This document shows positions 1-6,281 of a stretch of 7,438 nucleotides of DNA, one piece after another. The stretch is from NCBI GenBank assembly GCA_013151875.1, contig JAADHL010000351.1, positions 1-7,438 of the forward strand. Reading direction: 5' to 3'. Below the pieces are notes generated by a model. The model did no database searches, was not told where the DNA came from, and was given only the letters and a program-made list of their open reading frames with translations. The position numbers and the translations under genes are program-made. Source of the stretch: Deltaproteobacteria bacterium (GTDB lineage Bacteria; Myxococcota_A; UBA9042; DTJE01). Within the stretch, counting starts at the first letter, position 1. The number at the start of each line of letters is the position of its first letter.

Positions 1-1110
1 ATCAACCGCATCCCGATGCCTCCCAATTCGGACGGGACCGGCAAGGTGTGGCGCACCTACACGAATTCGACGTTCGTCAAGCCGGTCAACATCTGGCCCG
101 TGTACACCGACTATCAGGATATTCAGGCTCAGGCGGAGGCCGTCTGGAAAACGGCCATGCCGGATTGGGACCATGTCGGCGTGCTGTCGGACGTGATCAT
201 CACTTGGGGCGGCGCAATGCATTGCGTGTCGCGAAACATCCCCGAGGGAGTCATGCACAAATGGATCCCGGACGGCACATGCGAATCCGGGGCATGCTCG
301 GCGCCGGAGAACGGTTTTACCGGCGACTGCAAGAAAAACGACGACTGTCAGGGACCCGATTGGTTGTGCAAGTGCAACGACTGCTCGTCAGGATGCGTGG
401 CCCCTGTGAACAAGTGCGGCGGCGTCACCTATGACGGCTGCTGCACCCTGGAGGGCATCCTGAAGTACTGTGAAAACAACACGATCAAGACCGTGGATTG
501 CGGCTCCTGGGACAAGTGCGGGTGGGACCAGAACAATTCCTGGTACGACTGCGACTTTTCCGGCGAAGGACCGGATGGCTTCCCAAAGACGTGCCCGGGC
601 GAGGGCCCCTGCGGCGACGTCCCGGCGGACGGTGTGTGCGACGGCGATGTTCTGAAATGGTGCCAGGACGCAAAGGTCAACGAAACGGATTGCGCCGCGG
701 ACGACATGACGTGCGGCGAGGACTCCGACCAGAAACCGGCCTGCGTGTGCAAGGATGCCTGCGTCGAAAAAGAGGCCCAGTGCCTGGACTATCCCGGGGG
801 GCGGTCGGTTTGCCGGGAAGGTGAAGACGGCTGCCTGCGAATGGTCAGCGACCCATGCGATGCGGGATTCGAATGCCAGGAGGGCCAGTGCGTGGCGCAG
901 CCTCAGCCGGATGTCGTCTCGCCGGAGGTTGGTTTTCCGGACTCGGGTTCGGCGGACACGGGGGCCCCTGATCAGGGCGCCGGGGCGGACATCATCACGG
1001 ACGGCATGGGCGGCGGAAGGTGCTCGGCCGGCACTACACCGGCCTCACCCTGGACAGCCATGCTGCTGCTTCCACTGTTGTTCTTGGTTGCCGTCAGGCG
1101 AAGGGTCTGA
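1..1110 (+). CDS. Secreted deiminase-family protein (3' part) with Cys-rich repeats and MYXO-CTERM-like tail
   Basis: The frame is open to the left edge, so the true start and most of the N-terminal domain lie outside the window; the first ATG at 16 is probably internal. Residues below count from that ATG. Residues 12-78 read like the end of a Porphyromonas-type peptidylarginine deiminase/agmatine deiminase domain: RTYTNS, then PVY-TDY, an AMPDW segment, and GGAMHC with Cys70 (codon 223-225) where this family has its nucleophile (GG-x-IHC). Such enzymes hydrolyse guanidino groups of arginine or agmatine. Residues 89-293 hold more than 25 Cys, including two related units (134-179 and 199-245), and suggest an extracytoplasmic disulfide-rich region. 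A Pro/Asp/Gly/Ser linker (294-335) follows. The end, GGGRCSAG plus a hydrophobic stretch (347-360) and RRRV, resembles a MYXO-CTERM surface-sorting signal. The deiminase call rests on the C-terminal motif only; substrate is unknown. Confidence 0.72.
   Translation: MNRIPMPPNSDGTGKVWRTYTNSTFVKPVNIWPVYTDYQDIQAQAEAVWKTAMPDWDHVGVLSDVIITWGGAMHCVSRNIPEGVMHKWIPDGTCESGACSAPENGFTGDCKKNDDCQGPDWLCKCNDCSSGCVAPVNKCGGVTYDGCCTLEGILKYCENNTIKTVDCGSWDKCGWDQNNSWYDCDFSGEGPDGFPKTCPGEGPCGDVPADGVCDGDVLKWCQDAKVNETDCAADDMTCGEDSDQKPACVCKDACVEKEAQCLDYPGGRSVCREGEDGCLRMVSDPCDAGFECQEGQCVAQPQPDVVSPEVGFPDSGSADTGAPDQGAGADIITDGMGGGRCSAGTTPASPWTAMLLLPLLFLVAVRRRV
415..750 (+). repeat. Two-copy Cys-rich protein repeat within the secreted deiminase-like protein
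   Basis: Two degenerate units lie at about 415-552 (residues 134-179) and 610-750 (residues 199-245). Both begin CG-x-V, then a D-G-x-C step (DGCC or DGVC), then L-K-[YW]-C, then a T-x-DC step and a CG motif followed by Asp/Asn-rich residues and closing Cys. The cysteine spacing is conserved while the rest has diverged. Similar Cys-rich units are, from general knowledge, common in exported myxobacterial proteins; their function is not established. The similarity is at protein level, with no long DNA identity. Confidence 0.6.
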
Positions 1111-1135
1111 CCCCCACGACCCGACCCCCACGACC
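1109..1135. repeat. Tandem 13-mer direct repeat at the convergent gene junction
   Basis: GACCCCCACGACC occurs at 1109-1121 and again at 1123-1135, a period of 14. The first copy overlaps the TGA stop (1108-1110) of the secreted protein gene, which also sits in the palindrome GGGTCTGACCC (1103-1113). The right end continues into GACCTGATC, whose reverse complement GATCAGGTC recurs at 6270-6278, at the other convergent junction. This may be a remnant of a short interspersed (REP-like) element, but no transposase is present. Confidence 0.55.
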
Positions 1136-1152
1136 TGATCTGGCGTCGTTGG
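1128..1152. terminator. Possible hairpin between convergent genes
   Basis: CCACGAC (1128-1134) can pair with GTCGTTGG (1145-1152) as seven base pairs with one bulged T (1149) and a 10-nt loop. It lies exactly between the stop of the secreted protein gene and the stop of the regulator gene (1153-1155), where a bidirectional terminator would be expected. There is no T-tract on either side, so it is not a classical intrinsic terminator. Confidence 0.25.
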
Positions 1153-2151
1153 TCAGGCCTCGTTGTCCGCGTCCGAGATCCCGTATTTACTCAGTTTGTA
1201 GCGTATCGATCTGAATGATATTCCAAGAAGAGCCGCTGCTTCCTTGCGCACACCGTTGGCCCGTTTGATTGCGTTCATCAGAATCCGCTTTTCGAGGCTG
1301 GCCAACCTGTCTTCAAGATCGATGCCCTCCGCCGGTACGCGCGCCACGTCATCCTCGGGAGAGAAATCCTGATCGCTTGCCACCCGCACGTGCTCGGGCA
1401 GGGCGTCCATGGTGATCACGCCGCCTGAAGCGAATGTCACGCTGTGCTCGATGATGTTTTCCAACTCGCGGACATTACCCCGGTACTTCAGGCCCATGAG
1501 GAGCTCCATGACCTTGGGTTCCACCGTAACCGGGCCGCACTCCAGCTCCTTGCAGTACTTTTCCACGAAGTGCTGGGCCAGGTAGGGGATGTCCTCGAGC
1601 CGCTCACGCAGGGACGGCAGGTGCACACGGATTACATTCAAGCGGTAGTACAGGTCCTCCCGGAATCGCCCCTCCTTGACTTCATCCGCGAGGTCCTTGT
1701 TCGTGGCCGCGACCACGCGGATATCCACCTTGATTTCCTGGGTGCCGCCGACCGGCCGAAGGCTGTGCTCCTGAAGAAACCGCAGCAATTTCACCTGCAT
1801 GGGAAGCGACACCTCACCGATCTCGTCCAGAAAAACCGTCCCGCCGTTGGCGCTTTCCAGCAGTCCTCGGCGGGTCGCGTGGGCGCCGGTGAACGCCCCC
1901 TTTACATGACCGAACAGCTCGGATTCCATCAGGGTATCTGGGATGGCGCCGCAATTCACCACCACGAACGGGCGTTCCTTGCGCGGCGAGTTGAAATGAA
2001 TCGCGCGCGCCACCAGTTCCTTTCCGGTCCCGCTGTCGCCCGTGATCAACACGCTGGTCCTGGTGGGCGCCACGCGGGCAATGGTCTGGAAGATCTGCTG
2101 CATGCGGGTGGTCTTGCCGATAATCTGGTCAAAGCGGTAGCGTCCGGACAA
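1153..2151 (-). CDS. pilR: PilR/NtrC-type sigma-54 activator, AAA+ and Fis-HTH part (downstream of frameshift)
   Basis: This is the C-terminal part of a sigma-54-dependent response regulator, which hydrolyses ATP to open sigma-54 RNA polymerase promoters. Counting from the TTG at 2151, it shows Walker A GDSGTGKE (38-45), the sigma-54 contact loop GAFTGA (85-90), Walker B TVFLDEIG (105-112), sensor I region (147-154), the arginine-finger segment FREDLYYRLN (163-172), GNVREL (225-230) and a Fis-type HTH ending SFRSIRYKLSKYGI. That last helix is typical of PilR, the type IV pilin activator, which is the basis for the symbol. The frame is open upstream of 2151 and encodes EEISITIDKALEKRDLSLEN, the expected linker from the receiver, so the TTG start is probably an artefact: no Shine-Dalgarno precedes it. 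The residue before GNVREL is Arg (KYRGN), where the family normally has Pro. No pilS or pilin gene is in the window. Confidence 0.85.
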   Translation of the reverse strand: MSGRYRFDQIIGKTTRMQQIFQTIARVAPTRTSVLITGDSGTGKELVARAIHFNSPRKERPFVVVNCGAIPDTLMESELFGHVKGAFTGAHATRRGLLESANGGTVFLDEIGEVSLPMQVKLLRFLQEHSLRPVGGTQEIKVDIRVVAATNKDLADEVKEGRFREDLYYRLNVIRVHLPSLRERLEDIPYLAQHFVEKYCKELECGPVTVEPKVMELLMGLKYRGNVRELENIIEHSVTFASGGVITMDALPEHVRVASDQDFSPEDDVARVPAEGIDLEDRLASLEKRILMNAIKRANGVRKEAAALLGISFRSIRYKLSKYGISDADNEA

Positions 2152-2546
2152 CTCGTTGCGCAGGCGGATGTTCTCCAGGGACAGGTCACGCTTTTCCAGG
2201 GCCTTGTCGATGGTGATGCTGATCTCTCCAGTTTGAACGGCTTGCCCACATAGTCGAAAGCGCCCCGGCGCATGGCCTCTATGGCCGTCTCGACAGTGGA
2301 ATACGCGGTCATGATGATGACTTCGGTCAAAGGCGCTACGCCCTTGACCCGGGACAGGACGTCCAGACCTGATTTCTTGCCCAGTTTCAGGTCGGTCATC
2401 ACCAGGTCGAACTGGTCGCTGTCCAGACCAGACATGGCCTTTTCCGCGTTGTCCGCCGCGACCACTTCATGGCCCGACTTGCGCAGAAACATGCCCAGTA
2501 TTTCCCTTAAGGAAGCATCGTCTTCGACTACCAAAATCCTTGCCAT
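2046..2546 (-). CDS. pilR: Response regulator receiver part of the PilR-like regulator (upstream of frameshift)
   Basis: Residues 1-107 form a canonical CheY-like receiver: acidic pair E8-D9-D10, phospho-acceptor Asp52 (MTDLKLG), Thr80 (IIMTAY) and Lys102 in GKPFKLE. After residue 107 the frame turns into low-complexity Ser/Pro/Arg sequence antisense in character, because the AAA+ domain continues in the next frame (see 1153-2151). Restoring one base near 2224-2228 joins the two into a 464-residue protein, the normal size of the PilR/NtrC family. If the lesion is real, the cell makes only a receiver with a 59-residue junk tail. The start at 2546 gives the usual MARILVVEDD opening, without a clear Shine-Dalgarno. 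The gene is divergent from uup. Confidence 0.85.
   Translation of the reverse strand: MARILVVEDDASLREILGMFLRKSGHEVVAADNAEKAMSGLDSDQFDLVMTDLKLGKKSGLDVLSRVKGVAPLTEVIIMTAYSTVETAIEAMRRGAFDYVGKPFKLERSASPSTRPWKSVTCPWRTSACATSCPDATALTRLSARPPACSRSSRPLPAWRPPGPAC
2221..2231 (-). other. Frameshift site: apparent one-base deletion in the PilR-like gene
   Basis: On the minus strand the bases read CTGGAGAGATC. The family-typical reading Leu-Glu-Glu-Ile would need CTGGAGGAGATC, one more G. Upstream of this point the receiver frame is well conserved, and immediately downstream the other frame gives the expected linker and AAA+ domain. There is no heptameric slippery sequence of the X-XXY-YYZ kind in the right frame, so programmed slippage is unlikely; sequencing error or a recent mutation are the simple explanations. 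Confidence 0.85.
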
Positions 2547-2648
2547 CGCACGTCAATGATACATCAAGTTGCGCCCACCGCCATGGTGGATCCCACCGAT
2601 GGAATGAAGTACGGTGCGCATCCTGGACGCGATCAAGGAAAAGCGCCG
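2547..2648. promoter_or_regulatory. Divergent intergenic region with overlapping inverted repeats
   Basis: This 102-nt gap separates the starts of the PilR-like gene (-) and uup (+), so promoters for both should lie in or near it. CCACC (2575-2579), GGTGG (2585-2589) and CCACC (2593-2597) allow two mutually exclusive hairpins. The second extends to 2581-2602 by pairing CCAT with ATGG around one bulged G (2598), giving nine base pairs with an ATC loop. This could be an operator or leader structure. On the minus strand TATCAT (2556-2561) resembles a -10 box, but it has no good -35 and would leave almost no leader. I see no sigma-54 -24/-12 element. Confidence 0.35.
2635..2640 (+). promoter_or_regulatory. 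Ribosome binding site deciding the uup start
   Basis: AAGGAA lies eight bases before the GTG at 2649. The in-frame ATGs further upstream (2556, 2583, 2604) have no comparable purine tract, so this site favours GTG 2649 as the start of uup. Confidence 0.6.
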
Positions 2649-4469
2649 GTGAAAGGATCCTCGACACCACTGCTCACGGCCAAGGGACTTTACAAATCCT
2701 TTGGTGTCCAGACGCTGTTCGAAAACGTGTCCCTGAACCTGTACCCGGGAGATCGCATCGGCCTGATCGGGCCAAACGGGTCCGGCAAATCCACGCTGCT
2801 GAAGATCCTGGCCGGGCTGGAAGCACCCGACGCCGGAACCCGGTCCGTCCGCCGCCTCGCGCGCGTGGGATTCGTGCCTCAAGAATGCGCCTTCGACCCT
2901 GACGCCACCATCGAGGAACTCATCGTCCGATCAATAGATGAGGCCCTGGCGGACGATCCTGACCCACGGTCACACCGCGACGCGCTGCTTGCCAAGGCCC
3001 TGGGCACAGGGGCGTTCCCTGACCGACTGGAGAGGGCGAAAGCGTTGTCAGGCGGATGGACCAGACGCCTGGCAATCGTACGAGAGCTGGCGGCCGATCC
3101 TGACGTATTGCTGCTGGACGAGCCGACCAACCACCTGGATCTGGAAGGATTGGAGTGGCTTGAATCGCTGTTGATCAACGGGCGGTTCGCCACGATCGTG
3201 GTCAGCCACGACAGACGCTTTCTTGATGTGACGGCCACGAGAATGGTGGAATTGGACCGAATTTACCCTGACGGTGTGCTGGCCGTGCAGGGAGCCTTTC
3301 GCGAGTTCCTTACGCGACGCGGGGCGTTCCTGGACGAGCAGGTCCGCCAACGAGACGCCCTGGCCAACAAGGTTCGACGCGAGGCCGAATGGCTGCGCCG
3401 CGGACCAAAGGCCCGAGCCACCAAGGCCAGATACCGCGTGGACGAGGCGCACCGGCTGATGGATGAACTGGCCGGCGCCAACGCCAGGGGCACGACCCGG
3501 ACCGCTGACATAGATTTCACCGGAACGAAACGCCGGACAAAGCGGCTGCTGGTGGCCCACGAATTAGGTAAGTCACTGGGCGGAAACGTCCTGTTCAAGG
3601 ATGTGGATCTGGTCCTGTCTCCAGGGACACGCGTGGGATTGGCGGGCGCCAACGGCAGTGGAAAAACCACTTTGCTACGCGTGCTGGCCGGCGAACTCAC
3701 GCCTGACGAAGGTCGCGTGGAGCGGGCCCCAGGCCTTCGAATCGTGTACTTCGACCAGAAACGCGAAAAACTGGACCTGAGCTCGACACTTCGTAAAGCC
3801 CTGGCCCCCGACGGCGACCAGGTAATGTATCGAGGACGACCCATCCACGTGGCCGGGTGGGCGAGGAGGTTCCTGTTCGAACCTGACCGTCTGGAGACAC
3901 CGGTGGGAAGCCTGTCCGGGGGCGAAAGGGCCCGGGTGCTGATAGCCAACCTGGTCATCCAACCGGCGGACCTGCTGTTGCTGGACGAACCCACAAACGA
4001 CCTGGACATTCCCACGCTGACAGTATTGGAAGAAAGCCTGGCGGATTTCCCTGGCGCCGTGGTCCTGGTAACCCACGATCGAGCCATGATGGATGAGATC
4101 GCGGACGGCGTGATTGGACTTGACGGGCGGGGCGGCGCCGTACGTTTCGGGGACCTGGCTCAGTGGGAACAGGCACGCCGACGCTCGGCCAATGTAGGGG
4201 CGCGGAAGACGACCAAGACGCCAAAGGCCCGGCCAAGGAAAAAACGTCTGGGATACCTTGAACAGCGCGAACTGGAGGCGATGGAGGATCGAATCCTGCA
4301 CGCCGAGCAGACCCTGGCCGAAAGGAAACGTGACCTGGAGGACCCGACCATCGCATCAGACGCCGGACGACTACAGTCGTGCAGCGAAGCCGCCGATGCG
4401 GCCCAGGCCGAAGTAGACGCCCTTTATGAACGATGGGCCGTACTCGAGGCCAAGCTCCGGTCGGATTGA
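2649..4469 (+). CDS. uup: ABC-F family ATPase, Uup-type
   Basis: A soluble tandem ATP-binding-cassette protein with no membrane segments. ABC-F proteins bind the ribosome near the E-site and influence translation; Uup is also linked to DNA structure and transposon excision. Counting from GTG 2649 (606 residues, near the usual Uup length): NBD1 has Walker A GPNGSGKST (41-49), signature LSGGW (133-137), Walker B plus D-loop LLLDEPTNHLD (154-164) and H-loop His187. The basic, helical ABC-F linker occupies roughly 200-285. NBD2 has Walker A GANGSGKTT (333-341), signature LSGGE (422-426), LLLLDEPTNDLD (442-453) and His477. Residues 530-606 are a Lys/Arg-rich segment then a Glu/Ala-rich coiled coil, matching the C-terminal domain of Uup. 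The Trp in the first signature (LSGGW) also fits Uup. Both catalytic Glu are intact, so the enzyme should be active. An in-frame ATG at 2556 would add 31 residues lacking any recognisable domain. Confidence 0.92.
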   Translation: MKGSSTPLLTAKGLYKSFGVQTLFENVSLNLYPGDRIGLIGPNGSGKSTLLKILAGLEAPDAGTRSVRRLARVGFVPQECAFDPDATIEELIVRSIDEALADDPDPRSHRDALLAKALGTGAFPDRLERAKALSGGWTRRLAIVRELAADPDVLLLDEPTNHLDLEGLEWLESLLINGRFATIVVSHDRRFLDVTATRMVELDRIYPDGVLAVQGAFREFLTRRGAFLDEQVRQRDALANKVRREAEWLRRGPKARATKARYRVDEAHRLMDELAGANARGTTRTADIDFTGTKRRTKRLLVAHELGKSLGGNVLFKDVDLVLSPGTRVGLAGANGSGKTTLLRVLAGELTPDEGRVERAPGLRIVYFDQKREKLDLSSTLRKALAPDGDQVMYRGRPIHVAGWARRFLFEPDRLETPVGSLSGGERARVLIANLVIQPADLLLLDEPTNDLDIPTLTVLEESLADFPGAVVLVTHDRAMMDEIADGVIGLDGRGGAVRFGDLAQWEQARRRSANVGARKTTKTPKARPRKKRLGYLEQRELEAMEDRILHAEQTLAERKRDLEDPTIASDAGRLQSCSEAADAAQAEVDALYERWAVLEAKLRSD

Positions 4470-4534
4470 AGCAGTACCTGCAAGGTGGAGGTTCATCAAT
4501 CAGCGAAACGGGTTAGGATAGGCAAAGGCCCTGA

Positions 4535-4540
4535 AAGGAG
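4535..4540 (+). promoter_or_regulatory. Ribosome binding site of the lipoprotein gene
   Basis: AAGGAG lies ten bases before ATG 4551. It selects the start that begins directly with the signal peptide, over the in-frame GTG at 4485, which would add 22 polar, basic residues in front of it. Confidence 0.75.
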
Positions 4541-4550
4541 TTCCCGACCG

Positions 4551-6191
4551 ATGCAAAAGACCCTGCTTGTAACGACCATTGCACTGTTGTCGGCATACAT
4601 GGCCTGCGGAACAGGGAATGGAGGCGCTCCCGACATCCCTGGCGATTCGGGCGGGCAGGACACCGGCATCGTCGAGGACGCGACCAAGGACACAACCGAC
4701 GGGCTGGAAGCAGTTGAAGACGCGCTGCCGACCACCCCGGGCGGATTGCCCCTGTCGCTGCCGTTCGTGCTGACGCGGCCGGACCCGGGCGAGCCGCTGC
4801 CGGACGCCGAGATCGCGGATTTCACCGCGCGCATGACCGGCTTGTGGAAACAGATTGATTTCTTTACCTGGGTCTATGAAACGACCCATGGCACAGACGC
4901 GTCCACCGGAATGCCCGACTACCTGATCTGGTGGCACGACGTGGTGGCGGTCAAGGAGGGCGACAAGGTCACCTTCCGCAACAGCGCCAAGGACGGGGGC
5001 AGCCACAACAACGCCGAGCCCACCATGCTGGTGCTGGCTCAGGCAATCGGGGGCTACCTGCTCACCGGGGACCCTGCCATGGGCCGCGTCGTGGAACAGT
5101 TCACCAAGTCGATCACGGCGGTCATGAAGGGCTTCGTGTATGACGAAAACGACCCCATTCAGCACTTGATGGCGCGCAACATCATCACTATCAACCAGGA
5201 ATTCGTGCTGCCCAGCGGCAAGAAAAAGGCAGTGGACTACAGCGAGTGGTACTTCTCTTACGAGGGCTGGAACGCGGACCGGTTCGAATACAAGCACAAC
5301 CCGGTCTGGGGCGACGTCTGGGTTACGAACAAGCGGTCCAAGGACGACGTGCCCTACTTCTACAGAGTGGCCGCGTGGCTGCCGTACCTGATCGAATTGA
5401 CGGACGACGAAACGATTCGAGGGGCGGCGCAGGAGGCCCTGGACCTGCTGGAGCAGTTCGCGCGGGACATCGTGGACCACGGCTGGCAAATCCGCACCAA
5501 GGACAAGGACGGAAACGCCGTGTTCGTGGAGGGCCAGGACCTGGATGACTTCGTCACGTACACGGACCTGATTCCCGACGCCGAGTGCGACCCGAGGCTG
5601 GCCACCGCGCTGCTGGGATACGACGACCCGCTGGATCAGGACTGCGGGAACGGCCAGGGAAGCCTGTACGACACTGTCGCGGAGGCGGGGCACTACTTCA
5701 ACCACGACATCATCGACCAGTTCCACATGGCAGCTCTGGCCCTGGCCTTGACAAGGGGAAAGACGGACGTGGCGAAGGAGCTGCTGAAAGGTCTTATCAT
5801 CCGTATCGAGCGCTACCGGAACCCCTCGGCGGACGAACCAGGCCAGGAAGACGAAAACTGGGAGAAGGACATCGCCCGACTCCTGCTGATGGCGGCCTCG
5901 CTGGGCTATCCACTGAATAACGACGAAGCGCGCCAGATTCAGAAGGTGTATTTGAGAACCGTGGAGGCATACGAGGACTTCCCGCGCTGGGATCTGTGGG
6001 ACAAATCAGTGCCTGACGGCGAATACAGCTTCCGCGACGGAGGCATGTACCCGAAGCACCAGCCGCAGTACATCCGTATCGAGGACATCGCTTTCGTGCT
6101 GGAGTACTGTTGGTCCCCCTTCAAGAACCCGGCGGGCATTCAGTTCGTCGATTGCGAATTGGTGAAGGACCCCAAACACTGGGGCGGGTAG
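4551..6191 (+). CDS. Predicted lipoprotein of unknown function, likely all-helical
   Basis: I do not recognise the family. The 546-residue product starts with MQKTLLVTTIALLSAYMAC: Lys3, a hydrophobic core and Cys19 in a lipobox-like position (YMAC; Tyr at -3 is not ideal). A 45-residue Gly/Asp/Thr/Pro linker (20-65) follows, as in many myxobacterial surface lipoproteins. The rest (85-546) alternates amphipathic helices with Trp/Tyr/Asp-rich loops: about 155-195, 268-312, 384-423, 438-475 and 508-520. This helical-hairpin rhythm, with exposed aromatics and acidic residues (WWHD 127-130, GGSHNN 149-154, NHD 384-386), recalls alpha/alpha-toroid carbohydrate-active enzymes, but no diagnostic catalytic motif is identifiable. 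The mature part has four Cys (346, 365, 520, 535), which could form two disulfides and fits export. The gene starts 81 nt after uup on the same strand and ends convergent with the RND gene. Confidence 0.8.
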   Translation: MQKTLLVTTIALLSAYMACGTGNGGAPDIPGDSGGQDTGIVEDATKDTTDGLEAVEDALPTTPGGLPLSLPFVLTRPDPGEPLPDAEIADFTARMTGLWKQIDFFTWVYETTHGTDASTGMPDYLIWWHDVVAVKEGDKVTFRNSAKDGGSHNNAEPTMLVLAQAIGGYLLTGDPAMGRVVEQFTKSITAVMKGFVYDENDPIQHLMARNIITINQEFVLPSGKKKAVDYSEWYFSYEGWNADRFEYKHNPVWGDVWVTNKRSKDDVPYFYRVAAWLPYLIELTDDETIRGAAQEALDLLEQFARDIVDHGWQIRTKDKDGNAVFVEGQDLDDFVTYTDLIPDAECDPRLATALLGYDDPLDQDCGNGQGSLYDTVAEAGHYFNHDIIDQFHMAALALALTRGKTDVAKELLKGLIIRIERYRNPSADEPGQEDENWEKDIARLLLMAASLGYPLNNDEARQIQKVYLRTVEAYEDFPRWDLWDKSVPDGEYSFRDGGMYPKHQPQYIRIEDIAFVLEYCWSPFKNPAGIQFVDCELVKDPKHWGG

Positions 6192-6244
6192 GCTTTTCCT
6201 GAGCCTGGCCGTCGTGACCTTGACTTGCTGCCGGCGATAGTTGC

Positions 6245-6281
6245 GGGGACGACAACCAATTTGACAGCGGATCAGGTCCCC
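6245..6281. repeat. Inverted-repeat element at the 3' end of the RND gene
   Basis: GGGGAC (6245-6250) and GTCCCC (6276-6281) form six-base inverted ends around 25 bases. The RND gene's stop codon (6272-6274) lies inside the element. The layout resembles REP-type palindromes that accompany RAYT transposases in many bacteria, but the interior does not form a strong hairpin. It could alternatively act as a weak terminator between the two convergent genes. Confidence 0.35.

Noticed and set aside
2221..2240. Programmed ribosomal frameshift in the PilR-like gene
   Set aside because: A -1 step at GAG would restore the frame, but there is no in-frame slippery heptamer or evident stimulatory structure, and PilR-family genes are not known to be frameshifted.
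1444..2253. Plus-strand open frame (269 codons) opposite the PilR-like gene
   Set aside because: Composition is that of an antisense frame; the opposite strand has unmistakable AAA+ motifs.
3263..4087. Minus-strand open frame (274 codons) opposite uup
   Set aside because: Ser/Arg-rich with no motif; it mirrors the well-conserved ABC-F coding frame.
4476..4486. Small hairpin ACCT-GCA-AGGT after uup as a terminator
   Set aside because: Only four base pairs with no T-tract; too weak to call.
4491..4519. Sigma-70 promoter before the lipoprotein gene (TAGGAT at 4514-4519)
   Set aside because: No acceptable -35 box at the right spacing.
4500..5726. Long minus-strand open frame (408 codons) opposite the lipoprotein gene
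   Set aside because: Val/Arg/Gln-rich composition without domains, antisense to a gene with a signal peptide and good ribosome site; a GC-driven shadow frame.
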